The notes below the pieces were generated by a model. The model saw nothing but the letters and a program-made list of their open reading frames with translations, ran no database searches and had not been told where the DNA came from. The translations under genes were made by a program, and so were the position numbers. A stretch of 64,000 nucleotides of DNA from Candidatus Thorarchaeota archaeon SMTZ1-45 (GTDB lineage: Archaea; Asgardarchaeota; Thorarchaeia; Thorarchaeales; Thorarchaeaceae). Position 1 is the stretch's first letter, and each line of letters begins with the position of its first letter. This document shows positions 16,706-25,053 of the stretch, one piece after another. The DNA lies in contig LRSL01000086.1 in the NCBI GenBank assembly GCA_001563335.1, positions 1-64,000 of the forward strand, written 5' to 3'.

Positions 16706-16975
16706 ATGGAGGAAAAAGAAGAAATGATACGAACACAAAAAATCGACCCAATATTCGGAGACATCTCCACGCCCGAGAACGGACGTGAGGTGGACCCATT
16801 CACTGATTCAGAAACAGTGAGACTCGTTGCAGTAAATCTTGAGTTGGCTGTTAGAAACTTGGTCAGTGCAAATGCTCCACCAGAGAGTCTTGTGGTTACA
16901 GCGGACATCGGCACACAGAAGATCATGGCTATCCCCACTGCGGATGGCGACATTAAGGTGCTAGTGTTCGAATAG
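16706..16975 (+). CDS. hypothetical protein, 83-89 residues
   Basis: A soluble small protein with a helical core, ETVRLVAVNLELAVRNLVSA, and a C-terminal beta-rich segment, ESLVVTADIGTQKIMAIP. ATG at 16706 gives 89 residues. The in-frame ATG at 16724 has GGAGG 11 nt upstream and may be the true start. Sequence quality (hydrophobic periodicity, normal composition) supports a real gene. It is the largest ORF in the 15.9-17.2 kb micro-ORF region. No recognised family. Confidence 0.5.
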   Translation: MEEKEEMIRTQKIDPIFGDISTPENGREVDPFTDSETVRLVAVNLELAVRNLVSANAPPESLVVTADIGTQKIMAIPTADGDIKVLVFE

Positions 16976-16995
16976 TAGCCACGGTGAATGCAATG

Positions 16996-17033
16996 GACCC
17001 GGCGTATTTCCGGGGTCACTATAGTCACCCCGG
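16996..17033 (+). other. competing GC-rich hairpins
   Basis: A GACCCGG arm (16996-17002) can pair with CCGGGGTC (17010-17017). Alternatively 17010-17033 forms a 24-nt near-perfect palindrome centred on CTATAG with a single mismatch pair. These are mutually exclusive folds in a very AT-rich neighbourhood. It could be a terminator after the 16706 ORF or a regulatory switch before the MFS gene. Confidence 0.4.
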
Positions 17034-17065
17034 AGTAGTACAGTCAGAAAGGTATGTATGAAAAG

Positions 17066-17086
17066 TGAGGCGTCTATATAGCCTCA
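17066..17086 (+). terminator. 6-bp hairpin
   Basis: TGAGGC-GTCTATATA-GCCTCA lies about 90 nt after the 16706 ORF and 155 nt before the MFS gene. It may end the micro-ORF transcript. There is no T-run. Confidence 0.3.
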
Positions 17087-17241
17087 GTCAGTACTTCCAC
17101 TTGTTCTTACGCCGTTCATATTGAATCCGAATATGGTTTCGGAGGGGTCCCAATTGGAACGGCAGTACACATTTCAACCAGTTTGGAGAAAAGAGAATAG
17201 CGAATCTCATCTAAAATTCTGATGAAAGGAGCGAACATGAC

Positions 17242-18732
17242 TTGGATGATGGACCCTCTAAGATTGAACATGATCTTCTCGCTTGGGAGGAATTGATAGA
17301 GTCTGAGAGGGAGAGAGAAGAGAAAGAAAGACTCGACAAAATCAAAGATGAAAAAGAAAAGCTCAATGAAATAAAAGCAAGACTCGACAGAGTCAGAATA
17401 CGACTTGATGAAATAAAAGAAGATAGTCCTAGTTTAACAGAATCTCTACGTACCATCTTTTCATGGCGCAATTACTCAGTGTATCTTACGACCTCGTGGA
17501 TATTCACTGCATTCAGCTATATGGGGGCATTCTTCAACCTCTATCTGCTCGAGGAACTGGACTGGGGTATTGTGTTAATTGGAGGTGTATTGTCTGTCGT
17601 AAATGCAATTTCTGCAATCTCACGTCTAGTTGGGGGGTATGTTGGTGATGTGTCCAACAGAAAACATCTCTCTGTAGTTGCCATGTTCATGATGGCGGCA
17701 TATAATCTAATAATGGGCATCTTTGTTGAGTTCACTTGGATCATTATTGCACTCTTGTTTTTCTCGACTATGGAGATTTTCAAAGGTGGGTCAACTGCAT
17801 ACATTATGGACAACATCCCCAAACAGCATGGGGGGTTAGGGATTTCGCTCTTCAGTGCTGGAAGAGTTTTTGGTATTATTACTCTCGGTCTTTTTGTTAT
17901 ACTCACTCCATTAATGGGATTTGGAGAAAGTATGCGTTTGATGTTCTTGATTGGAGGGCTGTTTCTAATTTTCGGGACAATAGCAAGAGCTGTTCTTCTT
18001 GAGGGAACGACTCCTGATGTAAAACGAGAGGGCATATCTCTATTCAGGGATTTTATTCAAGAGAATATGAGAGCTGTTAGAATACTCCTCAGAGTTGTAC
18101 CTGGGATGATTGCCATTGTTGTTATAGATTCATTAAGTGATTCGCTGTTCAAATTTGGTGCTTACATCTATATCTATGAAAAAATAGGGATTGAGATACC
18201 TGGTTTGATCTTCATGACTATTCTCACTATAATAGTATCAGTACCAATGTTACTGGGAACTGGTAGAATGTCTGATAGACGGGGTGAGAAGAAGACTGCA
18301 CTGATTGTTTACAGCTTTATGCCGATTAGCGCATTACTCCTTATCATAGCCCCCATCTTCCCCTTCTGGGTGCCTGAACCTCTATACAATCAAGCAGAAA
18401 CAATTCTTACTGGACTAGGAGCAGTTTTCTCAACACCATTTCTCGCAATAATTTTGAAATCGGTCAATGATGCAGTCTGGTATCTCTTGCTATTGACCAT
18501 TATCCAGAAAAACCTACCAACACAAGATGCATCAAAGATACTCAGTGTGTTTTGGTTTCTTGTGTATCTATTTTCATCTATTGGGCCATCAGTTGGAGGG
18601 TTTGTATTCCATTATTTCAATCAGGTGGATCTCTTCAGCATTATACTCTTACTTAATATCATAATACTAGGATGGATTGCACGTCAAGGTCTCGTCAAGA
18701 GTCAGGAAAAAAACAGGGAATGTTCAAAATGA
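17242..18732 (+). CDS. MFS transporter with N-terminal coiled coil
   Basis: A 496-residue permease of the major facilitator superfamily with about 12 membrane segments. The MFS loop 2-3 signature is seen as SRLVGGYVGDVSNRKHL, repeated in the second half as GTGRMSDRRGEKK. The first 60 residues are highly charged (EREREEKERLDKIKDEKEK) and predicted to form a cytoplasmic coiled coil, unusual for MFS proteins. The TTG start fits the frame; GGAG lies 11 nt upstream, and an ATG 5 nt before it is out of frame. The substrate is unknown. The endonuclease III gene follows after 7 nt. Confidence 0.8.
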   Translation: MDDGPSKIEHDLLAWEELIESEREREEKERLDKIKDEKEKLNEIKARLDRVRIRLDEIKEDSPSLTESLRTIFSWRNYSVYLTTSWIFTAFSYMGAFFNLYLLEELDWGIVLIGGVLSVVNAISAISRLVGGYVGDVSNRKHLSVVAMFMMAAYNLIMGIFVEFTWIIIALLFFSTMEIFKGGSTAYIMDNIPKQHGGLGISLFSAGRVFGIITLGLFVILTPLMGFGESMRLMFLIGGLFLIFGTIARAVLLEGTTPDVKREGISLFRDFIQENMRAVRILLRVVPGMIAIVVIDSLSDSLFKFGAYIYIYEKIGIEIPGLIFMTILTIIVSVPMLLGTGRMSDRRGEKKTALIVYSFMPISALLLIIAPIFPFWVPEPLYNQAETILTGLGAVFSTPFLAIILKSVNDAVWYLLLLTIIQKNLPTQDASKILSVFWFLVYLFSSIGPSVGGFVFHYFNQVDLFSIILLLNIIILGWIARQGLVKSQEKNRECSK

Positions 18733-18739
18733 GTAAACA

Positions 18740-19420
18740 ATGGTTTGCATCAGATATAGGCAAAGAGTGAGAAAGATGGATTTGAGTAAAAAAGCAATGC
18801 AAATAGTAAGTATCTTGGATAAAACATATCCTGATGCTCCAGCAACATATCTGAACTATAAGAGTCCCTTTGAGATGCTAATTGTAACAATTCTATCAGC
18901 ACGAGCCACAGATGCAGGTGTGAACAAGATCTCTCCAACACTTTTCAAGAAATATCCCACTCCAGAGAAACTGGCAAAAGTGAATCTTGATGAAATTGGC
19001 CAAATCATACGCCCACTTGGAGCCTATAACAAAAAGGCAGGATACATCACTGGAACATCTCGCCTGCTGGTCGAGAAGTTTGATGGCAAGGTCCCTAACA
19101 CATTGAAGGAACTTATCTCATTCCCAGGTGTGAGTAGAAAGACTGCAAACGTTGTGTTGTCAGTTGTCTTTGGAATCAGCGAGGGAATTGTATTGGATAC
19201 ACATGTCATGCGTGTGACTCTTCGACTCGGTCTAAGTGAGCATGAGAATAAACCAGAAAAAATCGAGAAGGATATGATGGAATTGCTTCCAAACAAGTTC
19301 TGGAGCGATTATGCTCGATTAATTGGTGCTCATGGTAGACAAACTTGCAAGTCAAGACGACCAAATTGCACTTCGTGTACACTCAATAAGCTTTGTCCAT
19401 CTGCAGAGCTTGGTAAGTGA
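18740..19420 (+). CDS. nth: endonuclease III
   Basis: DNA glycosylase/AP lyase that removes oxidised pyrimidines. It shows LIVTILSARATDAGVNK, the helix-hairpin-helix FPGVSRKTANVV with the catalytic Lys, the catalytic Asp in VLDTHVMRV, and a [4Fe-4S] site in CKSRRPNCTSCTLNKLC (C-x6-C-x2-C-x5-C). An in-frame ATG at 18776 would remove a 12-residue basic N-terminus and gives the usual family length (about 214). It is the second EndoIII-superfamily member in the window, but unlike the gene at 10048 it has the lyase lysine. It is probably cotranscribed with the MFS gene. Confidence 0.9.
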   Translation: MVCIRYRQRVRKMDLSKKAMQIVSILDKTYPDAPATYLNYKSPFEMLIVTILSARATDAGVNKISPTLFKKYPTPEKLAKVNLDEIGQIIRPLGAYNKKAGYITGTSRLLVEKFDGKVPNTLKELISFPGVSRKTANVVLSVVFGISEGIVLDTHVMRVTLRLGLSEHENKPEKIEKDMMELLPNKFWSDYARLIGAHGRQTCKSRRPNCTSCTLNKLCPSAELGK

Positions 19421-19506
19421 TGGGTTGAAGGCGATATCTAGGAAACGACTTATCTAGGTTCCGAATTCACTCAAGTATACATAACTTTGACAGGTGAAGT
19501 CATTCA

Positions 19507-20802
19507 ATGTTAGACATCCGATTCATTCGAGAGAATATCGACCTGATTCGAGATAACCTAAAGCGTCGGCAGGATGATAGGAAACTGAAGGAGTTTGACC
19601 TCCTTCTCAAACTCGATGAGAAAATACGGTGGCTGAAGAGGGACATACAAGACCTCAGAACCCAACGAAACAAAATTTCAAGAGAGATTGGTGAACTGAA
19701 GAAATCGGGCGAGGATGACTCAAAGCTTGTTAAAAAAGTAAACAATGTAAATAAGAAAATCAGATCCATTGAAGCTGAAACAAATGAGCTCGAACAGCAG
19801 CTCAAACGAATTCAGATGAGTATCCCAAACATCCTTCATGAGAGTGTCCCCTATGGTGTTGATGAGGAGGACAATGAAGTTTTAAGAGAGTGGGGTGGTA
19901 GACCCGAGTTCGATTTTGAGTATCACAGTCATGTTGACTTATTGGAAACATTGGATGTGGGAGACATTCCTAGGGCTGCAAGACTTTCAGGATCAAGGTT
20001 CTACTATCTCAAGAATGAACTGGTCTTGCTTGATATCGCAATGCAGCAAATGGCACTTGAAATGCTTGTTGAGAGAGGATTTAGTCCAATCTATCCTCCT
20101 TTCATGATGAAACGTGAACCATATGAGGGTGTAGTAGACCTAGCAGATTTTGAGGATGTTATGTATAAGATAGATGGAGAGGATCTCTATCTCATTGCTA
20201 CATCTGAACACCCGATGGCGGGAATGTACATGGGGGAGATATTTGAACCAACAGACCTTCCTCTCAAACTTGCTGGAGTGAGTGCATGTTTCAGAAAAGA
20301 GGCTGGTTCACACGGCAAAGATACCAAGGGCATCTTCAGAGTACATCAGTTTAACAAAGTCGAGCAATTTGTTTTTAGCCTGCCTGAGGATTCATGGAAT
20401 ATCCATGAGGAACTCATCAAGAACGAAGAGGATTATGTACAGGCACTGAATCTACCATATCGTGTGGTGAATATCTGCACAGGGGATATGGGTATAGTAG
20501 CTGCAAAGAGGATAGATTTAGAATTCTGGTTTCCAGGACAACAGATGTACAGAGAGGGGGGCTCATGTAGTAACTGTACAGCCTACCAAGCAACCAGACT
20601 CAACATCAAATACCGTCTGAAAAAGGGAGGTACTGAGAAAGCGTACCTTCACACATTGAACAGCACCATGATGGCGAATCCACGAACAATGGTGGCAATC
20701 ATTGAAAATTATCAAAAAGAGGATGGAAGTGTAGAAATACCAAAAGCACTACAAAAGTATCTTCCATCAGGAATCAAAGAGATAGTACCTCAGAAGAAAT
20801 GA
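19507..20802 (+). CDS. serS: seryl-tRNA synthetase (common type)
   Basis: Class II synthetase charging tRNA-Ser, 431 residues. The N-terminal tRNA-binding coiled coil occupies residues about 1-110. The catalytic core has TSEHPMAGMY, motif 2 (FRKEAGSHGKDT then FRVHQF), the serine site with YREGGSCSNCTAYQATR, and motif 3 in NSTMMANPRTMVAIIENYQ. It is the common bacterial/eukaryotic/most-archaeal form, not the rare methanogenic form. GGTGA lies 9 nt before the ATG. A hairpin terminator follows. Confidence 0.95.
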   Translation: MLDIRFIRENIDLIRDNLKRRQDDRKLKEFDLLLKLDEKIRWLKRDIQDLRTQRNKISREIGELKKSGEDDSKLVKKVNNVNKKIRSIEAETNELEQQLKRIQMSIPNILHESVPYGVDEEDNEVLREWGGRPEFDFEYHSHVDLLETLDVGDIPRAARLSGSRFYYLKNELVLLDIAMQQMALEMLVERGFSPIYPPFMMKREPYEGVVDLADFEDVMYKIDGEDLYLIATSEHPMAGMYMGEIFEPTDLPLKLAGVSACFRKEAGSHGKDTKGIFRVHQFNKVEQFVFSLPEDSWNIHEELIKNEEDYVQALNLPYRVVNICTGDMGIVAAKRIDLEFWFPGQQMYREGGSCSNCTAYQATRLNIKYRLKKGGTEKAYLHTLNSTMMANPRTMVAIIENYQKEDGSVEIPKALQKYLPSGIKEIVPQKK

Positions 20803-20814
20803 AGTCACGATGCC

Positions 20815-20843
20815 CATCAAGCTTAATACGGGCTTTCTTGATG
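20815..20843 (+). terminator. hairpin after serS
   Basis: CATCAAG...CTTGATG forms a perfect 7-bp stem with a 15-nt loop between serS and the ferritin-like gene. Confidence 0.4.
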
Positions 20844-20862
20844 CCAAACTTGGGGAACATCA

Positions 20863-21333
20863 TTGACTACTGTACAGCAAACGTTTGAACAACTGGTCTC
20901 CCTTGCAATAAAGAGGGAGGAGGAAGCACACGACTTCTACATGAAGGCGTCAGAAGATTCGGAGCTGAAAGCATCAGCAAAATTGCTCAAGGATCTCGCA
21001 GGCCAGGAGGTTATTCACAAGAAAAAGTTGCAAGAGGCACTCAAGGATGGGGTCTGTGAAACTTTTACTTGCAGTTCTGTTGCAGAAGTGGAGAAGCTAG
21101 ATTTGGATCGATACCTTGTTGACATTCCACTTCTACCTTCATCATCACCACAGGATGTTCTGATTGTAGCAATCAAGAGGGAGGCTGCTGCAAACAGCTT
21201 CTACAAGGCACTTTCTGAACTAACAGGTAATTCTGCACACAGATCAGTCTTTGAAACTTTGGCAAAAGAAGAAGATACTCATAAGACCAGACTACAGAAC
21301 ATGTATGATGATATATTCCAACCAGACATGTGA
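20863..21333 (+). CDS. ferritin-like/rubrerythrin-type diiron protein
   Basis: A 156-residue four-helix protein. Two repeats of the diiron helix pair are visible: AIKREEEAHDFYMKA with LAGQEVIHKKKL, and AIKREAAANSFYKAL with LAKEEDTHKTRL. The glutamate in the first helix of the second repeat is replaced (EAAAN rather than EEEAH), so the iron site may be partial. It is likely involved in oxidative stress or iron handling. Translation starts at TTG (20863) with GGGG upstream. A strong bidirectional terminator separates it from the convergent gene. Confidence 0.75.
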   Translation: MTTVQQTFEQLVSLAIKREEEAHDFYMKASEDSELKASAKLLKDLAGQEVIHKKKLQEALKDGVCETFTCSSVAEVEKLDLDRYLVDIPLLPSSSPQDVLIVAIKREAAANSFYKALSELTGNSAHRSVFETLAKEEDTHKTRLQNMYDDIFQPDM

Positions 21334-21334
21334 G

Positions 21335-21353
21335 AGGGCTTTTCTAAAGCCCT
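21335..21353. terminator. bidirectional terminator
   Basis: AGGGCTTT-TCT-AAAGCCCT is a perfect 8-bp stem with a 3-nt loop between two converging genes, with AT-rich flanks on both sides. Confidence 0.7.
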
Positions 21354-21368
21354 GTCACATTCTATTTA

Positions 21369-22652
21369 TTATTTCATCATGTGCAATTTTTGTGCAGCTA
21401 TGAATGTCAGACCACGTTTGGTCAGTTCTTCTGCAGTGCGGTTTAATGCGTGATGTTTGTCAAGATAGTTCTGAGTTAGTAGAGGCATATGACCTTGTTC
21501 TTCTATCTCACTCTTTTGTCGGAAGTAGTCGAGGATGTCACTGGGATATTCACGGTTTGCATCTATCTCAGGAACACCACCTTCGTGCTTTGCACTGATG
21601 TTCTTCACATGGTCTGCAATATCAAGAAGCTCAGGTAGTCGGTCATATGGTTGTCGAACGATGTTCTTGTAAGTTTCAGTGATGTGGTGTTCCAATCTAA
21701 CAACATTCTCGAATCCAAAGTCTTCACGGATGTAGGCTGCAAGTTCAAGGGTTTTGTTGTCAACACTGTTTGAAAGATTGAATCCTATCAGAGGACTTGT
21801 ACCATCTTCCCTACTGAACAGCTTTGCAGTCATAAGTGTCCATAGACATGCATATGGGTTATCATTACCTACAAAGACGGATATCTTGAATTCCATATCT
21901 ATACCAAGCTTGTGCATCATATAGCCTACTAGAATGCTTCCAAGATTGACGTTGAGCACCTGTTTCACACCATACTTTGTGTAGTAGTTTAGATATTCAT
22001 CAGCCCACTTCAATGGAAACTTATTTGGCATCCCAACGCCGCCAAAGTAGCCTGTAATCGTATCGGGACCTCCAAGATGAACGTTTACAGGAGCACCATC
22101 TGGACCTGGGTAGGTGCCTTTGGTGTCTAATGTTTCAACATACGATGCACCCACAATTTGCATACCTGCTGCAAATGCAATGACTTGGTTATCGGCTGTC
22201 TGTTCAGCCATATTCCGAACTCGAATAAATCTACCAGGCATGAGTTCTTGTTTTTCAATCGATTGCTTGGCTTCTTCAATGAGCCAAGGGAAATACTGGC
22301 AAGCACTAATCTCTAAAGTGACCGCAAATCTATCGTCAAATTTCATATTATTGGCTTTGTTCCCAAGTATTTTGCGTCGGTATTCGGGTATAGAGATGAA
22401 AGCACCATCATCGCGTTGTTCCTGTAGCCAAGTGAGATCTTTCACATAGGTGGAATCTTTTGTTTCGAGTTGTGCCAAGAGATTCTCAAGTTTTCTCGCC
22501 TCCTCTGCTCTCTTGTTTATCTCATGCACACCGCCATATTTCTCAATCACATCAATTAGTCCAGTGACAAGAGGATTGTCTTCCTGCATTAGAAAATCGT
22601 TGATCTCATTGAGTCGTTTTGGATCAATCATCAAAGCTGTTCTATCAATCAT
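21369..22652 (-). CDS. conserved-looking protein of unknown function (427 aa)
   Basis: I do not recognise this family. The protein is soluble, with no signal or membrane segment. Residues about 1-130 are helical. The rest alternates strands and helices as in a TIM-barrel enzyme, with Gly-rich turns VHLGGPDTITGYFGGVGMP and an acidic/His segment VRLEHHITETYKNIV that could hold metal or substrate. GFNLSNSVDN and FVGNDNPYACLWTL look like active-site loops. Length and composition indicate an enzyme. It is the last gene on the minus strand of a run beginning with the GNAT gene at 24957, but a 134-nt gap separates it from the radical SAM gene. Confidence 0.6.
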   Translation of the reverse strand: MIDRTALMIDPKRLNEINDFLMQEDNPLVTGLIDVIEKYGGVHEINKRAEEARKLENLLAQLETKDSTYVKDLTWLQEQRDDGAFISIPEYRRKILGNKANNMKFDDRFAVTLEISACQYFPWLIEEAKQSIEKQELMPGRFIRVRNMAEQTADNQVIAFAAGMQIVGASYVETLDTKGTYPGPDGAPVNVHLGGPDTITGYFGGVGMPNKFPLKWADEYLNYYTKYGVKQVLNVNLGSILVGYMMHKLGIDMEFKISVFVGNDNPYACLWTLMTAKLFSREDGTSPLIGFNLSNSVDNKTLELAAYIREDFGFENVVRLEHHITETYKNIVRQPYDRLPELLDIADHVKNISAKHEGGVPEIDANREYPSDILDYFRQKSEIEEQGHMPLLTQNYLDKHHALNRTAEELTKRGLTFIAAQKLHMMK

Positions 22653-22786
22653 GGCTTACCCATCCAGTAATGATTATTGATTAGTTGAACTTTATTCAAG
22701 TTAGGTCCCTATCAGTAGCTCACCCCTAAAAAGGGATTCTGCATTTTTTGGACGCAATCTTCTCCAGGTATCTAATCAAATATCGT

Positions 22787-23749
22787 CTATTGATAACATC
22801 TAATTGGTGCAAGAAGCTTCGGATAGTGGTAATGTAATAATCTACGCATCTCAAAGCAGAGATGGCATTCATTAACGAATGTTGAATTTGGTTCTAGCCC
22901 ATGTTGTAGAGCTAATTGATAGAGACCTATCGGACCAGTTTCCGCCAATATACGAATGATTGGATGATTGCTGTATGAATAGCTGTTGAGGGAGTCTGAG
23001 AGTGAGTTTCTCTTCGCGTTCCCAATGCATATTCCTGGGCACAGGGTGATATTTCCTTCAAAGTCTATCTCAATCACTTCAGGACTTCGCAAGTCGCCTC
23101 CTAGCCAGAAGGGTAGGATGCATTTCCCATGGGGAATTTCGGGAGACATTTCAGCATAACCGATCAGTGATTTAGCCCCTCTTCCCTCAAAGTCGACTGG
23201 ATATAATGACTGCTCTATGCCTTCTATGTCTTGCACCTCTCTAAGAGATGCCTTTGTCAACTGATCATAGGGGTTTTTGGACTCAAGTGACTTCATGTAG
23301 TAACTATCCACCCATACCTTCTCAAGACCAAGAAAGACTGCCGCTTCGATGCCAAGCTTAACATTTCTGATATCGATATATTGCTGATGAAACCCGTCAA
23401 CGCTAAAGGTAAGCGTGTTCAGGCCTGCGTCTATAAGCTCCTTGAGCGTCTTTCTGGCCACATGAGATGTCCTTGCCCAGAACCCATTTGTTATGGATCC
23501 TCTTCGTGGAACACCTAAATCTTTCGCGATTGTTAGCATTGCCTTCATATCATCTAGGTAGAGAAATGGTTCACCACCATGAAGTGTCAGCCATTCAAAT
23601 TGTTTATTTTCTGCTAGGTCAGAGAGCCACTGCTCAGCGTCATCAAGACTGATATGACCTACTTGCTCTGGACCTGCGTTGTACGCACAGTGATCACATT
23701 TAGATGGGCATCGGAATGTGATCAAAAGACTAGCTCCACGTACCTGCAT
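22787..23749 (-). CDS. radical SAM protein
   Basis: A 320-residue radical SAM enzyme. The [4Fe-4S]/SAM motif is C14-x3-C18-x2-C21 (CPSKCDHC), followed by LHGGEPFLY and TFSVDGFHQQYIDI. Additional cysteines near the C-terminus (LCPGICIGN, NECHLCFEM) may bind an auxiliary cluster as in SPASM-like proteins. The substrate is unknown; such proteins often modify peptides or cofactors. It begins 49 nt after the ECF S-component gene, so the two probably share a transcript with the GNAT gene upstream. Confidence 0.8.
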   Translation of the reverse strand: MQVRGASLLITFRCPSKCDHCAYNAGPEQVGHISLDDAEQWLSDLAENKQFEWLTLHGGEPFLYLDDMKAMLTIAKDLGVPRRGSITNGFWARTSHVARKTLKELIDAGLNTLTFSVDGFHQQYIDIRNVKLGIEAAVFLGLEKVWVDSYYMKSLESKNPYDQLTKASLREVQDIEGIEQSLYPVDFEGRGAKSLIGYAEMSPEIPHGKCILPFWLGGDLRSPEVIEIDFEGNITLCPGICIGNAKRNSLSDSLNSYSYSNHPIIRILAETGPIGLYQLALQHGLEPNSTFVNECHLCFEMRRLLHYHYPKLLAPIRCYQ

Positions 23750-23797
23750 CTTCTACCTCCACCCCAACTCCTAATTCTTATAATCGCTCGATAAAAG

Positions 23798-24418
23798 TTA
23801 AGTCAAATCCTTAGGTGTTTGGACATCCTCCTCAATCCACGAATCTGAAGATTCTGTTTCATAGATGTAATCACGAAGAAAGCCCCTAATGGCAGGACCT
23901 ACTGTGGCGGTGATGATTGAACCCGCGGTCACCTGTATCCAGTTCAATGTAATTAGTTCTGCAAATGCTACTCCTAGTGCCACCAAAAAAGAATAGTCCA
24001 AAAGAACAAACAAGAATATCTCACCAATAAAGTAGCCAAGCATCATCACTAGCGAAGCAACGACCAAACCGACTATGTCCAATTTTGTTAGGCGACTAGT
24101 CATCCCAACTTGGCGGCTCGCTAATCCTACAATCATTCCTTCACACCCTTTTACAACAAACGTAATCGGTGCAAATTGGATATAACCTAAAGTCACATCA
24201 GCCACTGCTGAACCAACGCCTCCCGCAAAAAAACCACCGAGAGGCCCAAGTAGAAGTCCACTCAGCATTACAAGTGCATCGCCAAAATTCAAGAAACCAG
24301 TGCTCGTTGGGAACGGAACAACTATTATCATGGTGGCAGCAGTAGTTAAAGCAGTCAGAATAACCAGAAGCGCCACGAACAGTGTTCTATTTTGTGTTTT
24401 GGGTTTGAAGAGCTCCAA
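23798..24418 (-). CDS. ECF transporter S component
   Basis: A 206-residue integral membrane substrate-binding subunit of an energy-coupling-factor transporter, with about six membrane segments. The typical S-component start is VPFPTSTGFLNFGDALVMLSG, followed by LLGPLGGFFAGGVGSAVADV. These proteins capture vitamins or related small molecules; the ligand cannot be read from sequence. No ECF ATPase or T subunit is in the window, so it must use shared modules encoded elsewhere. It overlaps the GNAT gene by 64 nt and faces the pseudo-threonine-synthase regulator at 25054. Confidence 0.75.
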   Translation of the reverse strand: MELFKPKTQNRTLFVALLVILTALTTAATMIIVVPFPTSTGFLNFGDALVMLSGLLLGPLGGFFAGGVGSAVADVTLGYIQFAPITFVVKGCEGMIVGLASRQVGMTSRLTKLDIVGLVVASLVMMLGYFIGEIFLFVLLDYSFLVALGVAFAELITLNWIQVTAGSIITATVGPAIRGFLRDYIYETESSDSWIEEDVQTPKDLT

Positions 24419-24957
24419 TTATCATCATCCTCTCGAAATAAGTACTTGCTGAAGATAATCAAATCCTCGCCATAGTAATGACTTCGCAGGAACCCCTCTT
24501 TTCTGTAGCCAAGACTTTGATACAGCTGAATTGCCTCAGTCATTACCCATGCAGTTACTAAGAAAAGTTTGTGATTCCCATTCTTGATTGCTATAGACTC
24601 TAAGGTTTCAAGTAGCTCAGTGCCGATGCCACGACATTGATACATAGGATGAACTCCAAAAGAACTTACCCGCATACTCTCATGTTCTTCGAAGCCTGTC
24701 ACAGTTCCAACGACATCATTGCCAATTTCTGCAATGAGAACTTGAGATGCTGATAGAATGCGATCACGAATTATCCATGGTTTGGAAATAGTTCTATCAA
24801 CAGCTTTCTTTGGATATCCCCTCGATATGAGAGGATAGAATGCAGCCTGCATTACTCGATAGATCGCAAGAGCATCCTCTAATGTGGCTTTCCTGATTTT
24901 GAATGCGGGCTCTGATTTGATTTGAACTGTGTCACCAAGATCAATGAAAGACACCAT
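24355..24957 (-). CDS. GNAT-family N-acetyltransferase
   Basis: A 200-residue acetyltransferase. The acetyl-CoA pyrophosphate loop is MYQCRGIGTELLETLE, preceded by the beta-4 strand SFGVHP and followed by LYQSLGYRKEGFL. The N-terminal segment FKIRKATLEDALAIYRVM is standard. The last 25 residues extend past the normal domain and overlap the ECF S-component gene in another frame, which suggests tight translational coupling. The substrate is unknown. It is the first gene of the minus-strand unit reading away from the palindromic promoter at 25010-25043. Confidence 0.8.
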   Translation of the reverse strand: MVSFIDLGDTVQIKSEPAFKIRKATLEDALAIYRVMQAAFYPLISRGYPKKAVDRTISKPWIIRDRILSASQVLIAEIGNDVVGTVTGFEEHESMRVSSFGVHPMYQCRGIGTELLETLESIAIKNGNHKLFLVTAWVMTEAIQLYQSLGYRKEGFLRSHYYGEDLIIFSKYLFREDDDNWSSSNPKHKIEHCSWRFWLF

Positions 24958-25009
24958 AGTTGCTATTCTCCAAGTGAGGTTTGCTTACTTCAACAAGTAT
25001 GGTTTTTGA

Positions 25010-25043
25010 AAAATTATATATAATTTTGAGCCTATATATAGGC
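25010..25043. promoter_or_regulatory. double-palindrome promoter/operator between divergent operons
   Basis: Two perfect palindromes stand side by side: AAAATTATATATAATTTT (25010-25027) and GCCTATATATAGGC (25030-25043). Both contain TATA-box sequence. The first lies at TATA distance (about 27-44 nt) from the ATG at 25054 and may serve both directions. Their symmetry suits a dimeric winged-helix repressor that occludes TBP, most simply the PadR-like domain encoded just downstream (inference). Confidence 0.6.
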
Positions 25044-25053
25044 CAGATATGTA

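Noticed and set aside
16389-17028. Overlapping minus-strand ORFs of 136, 74 and 140 residues
   Set aside because: They are Phe/Ser/Leu-rich and lie antisense to purine-rich plus-strand sequence; no ribosome binding site or motif.
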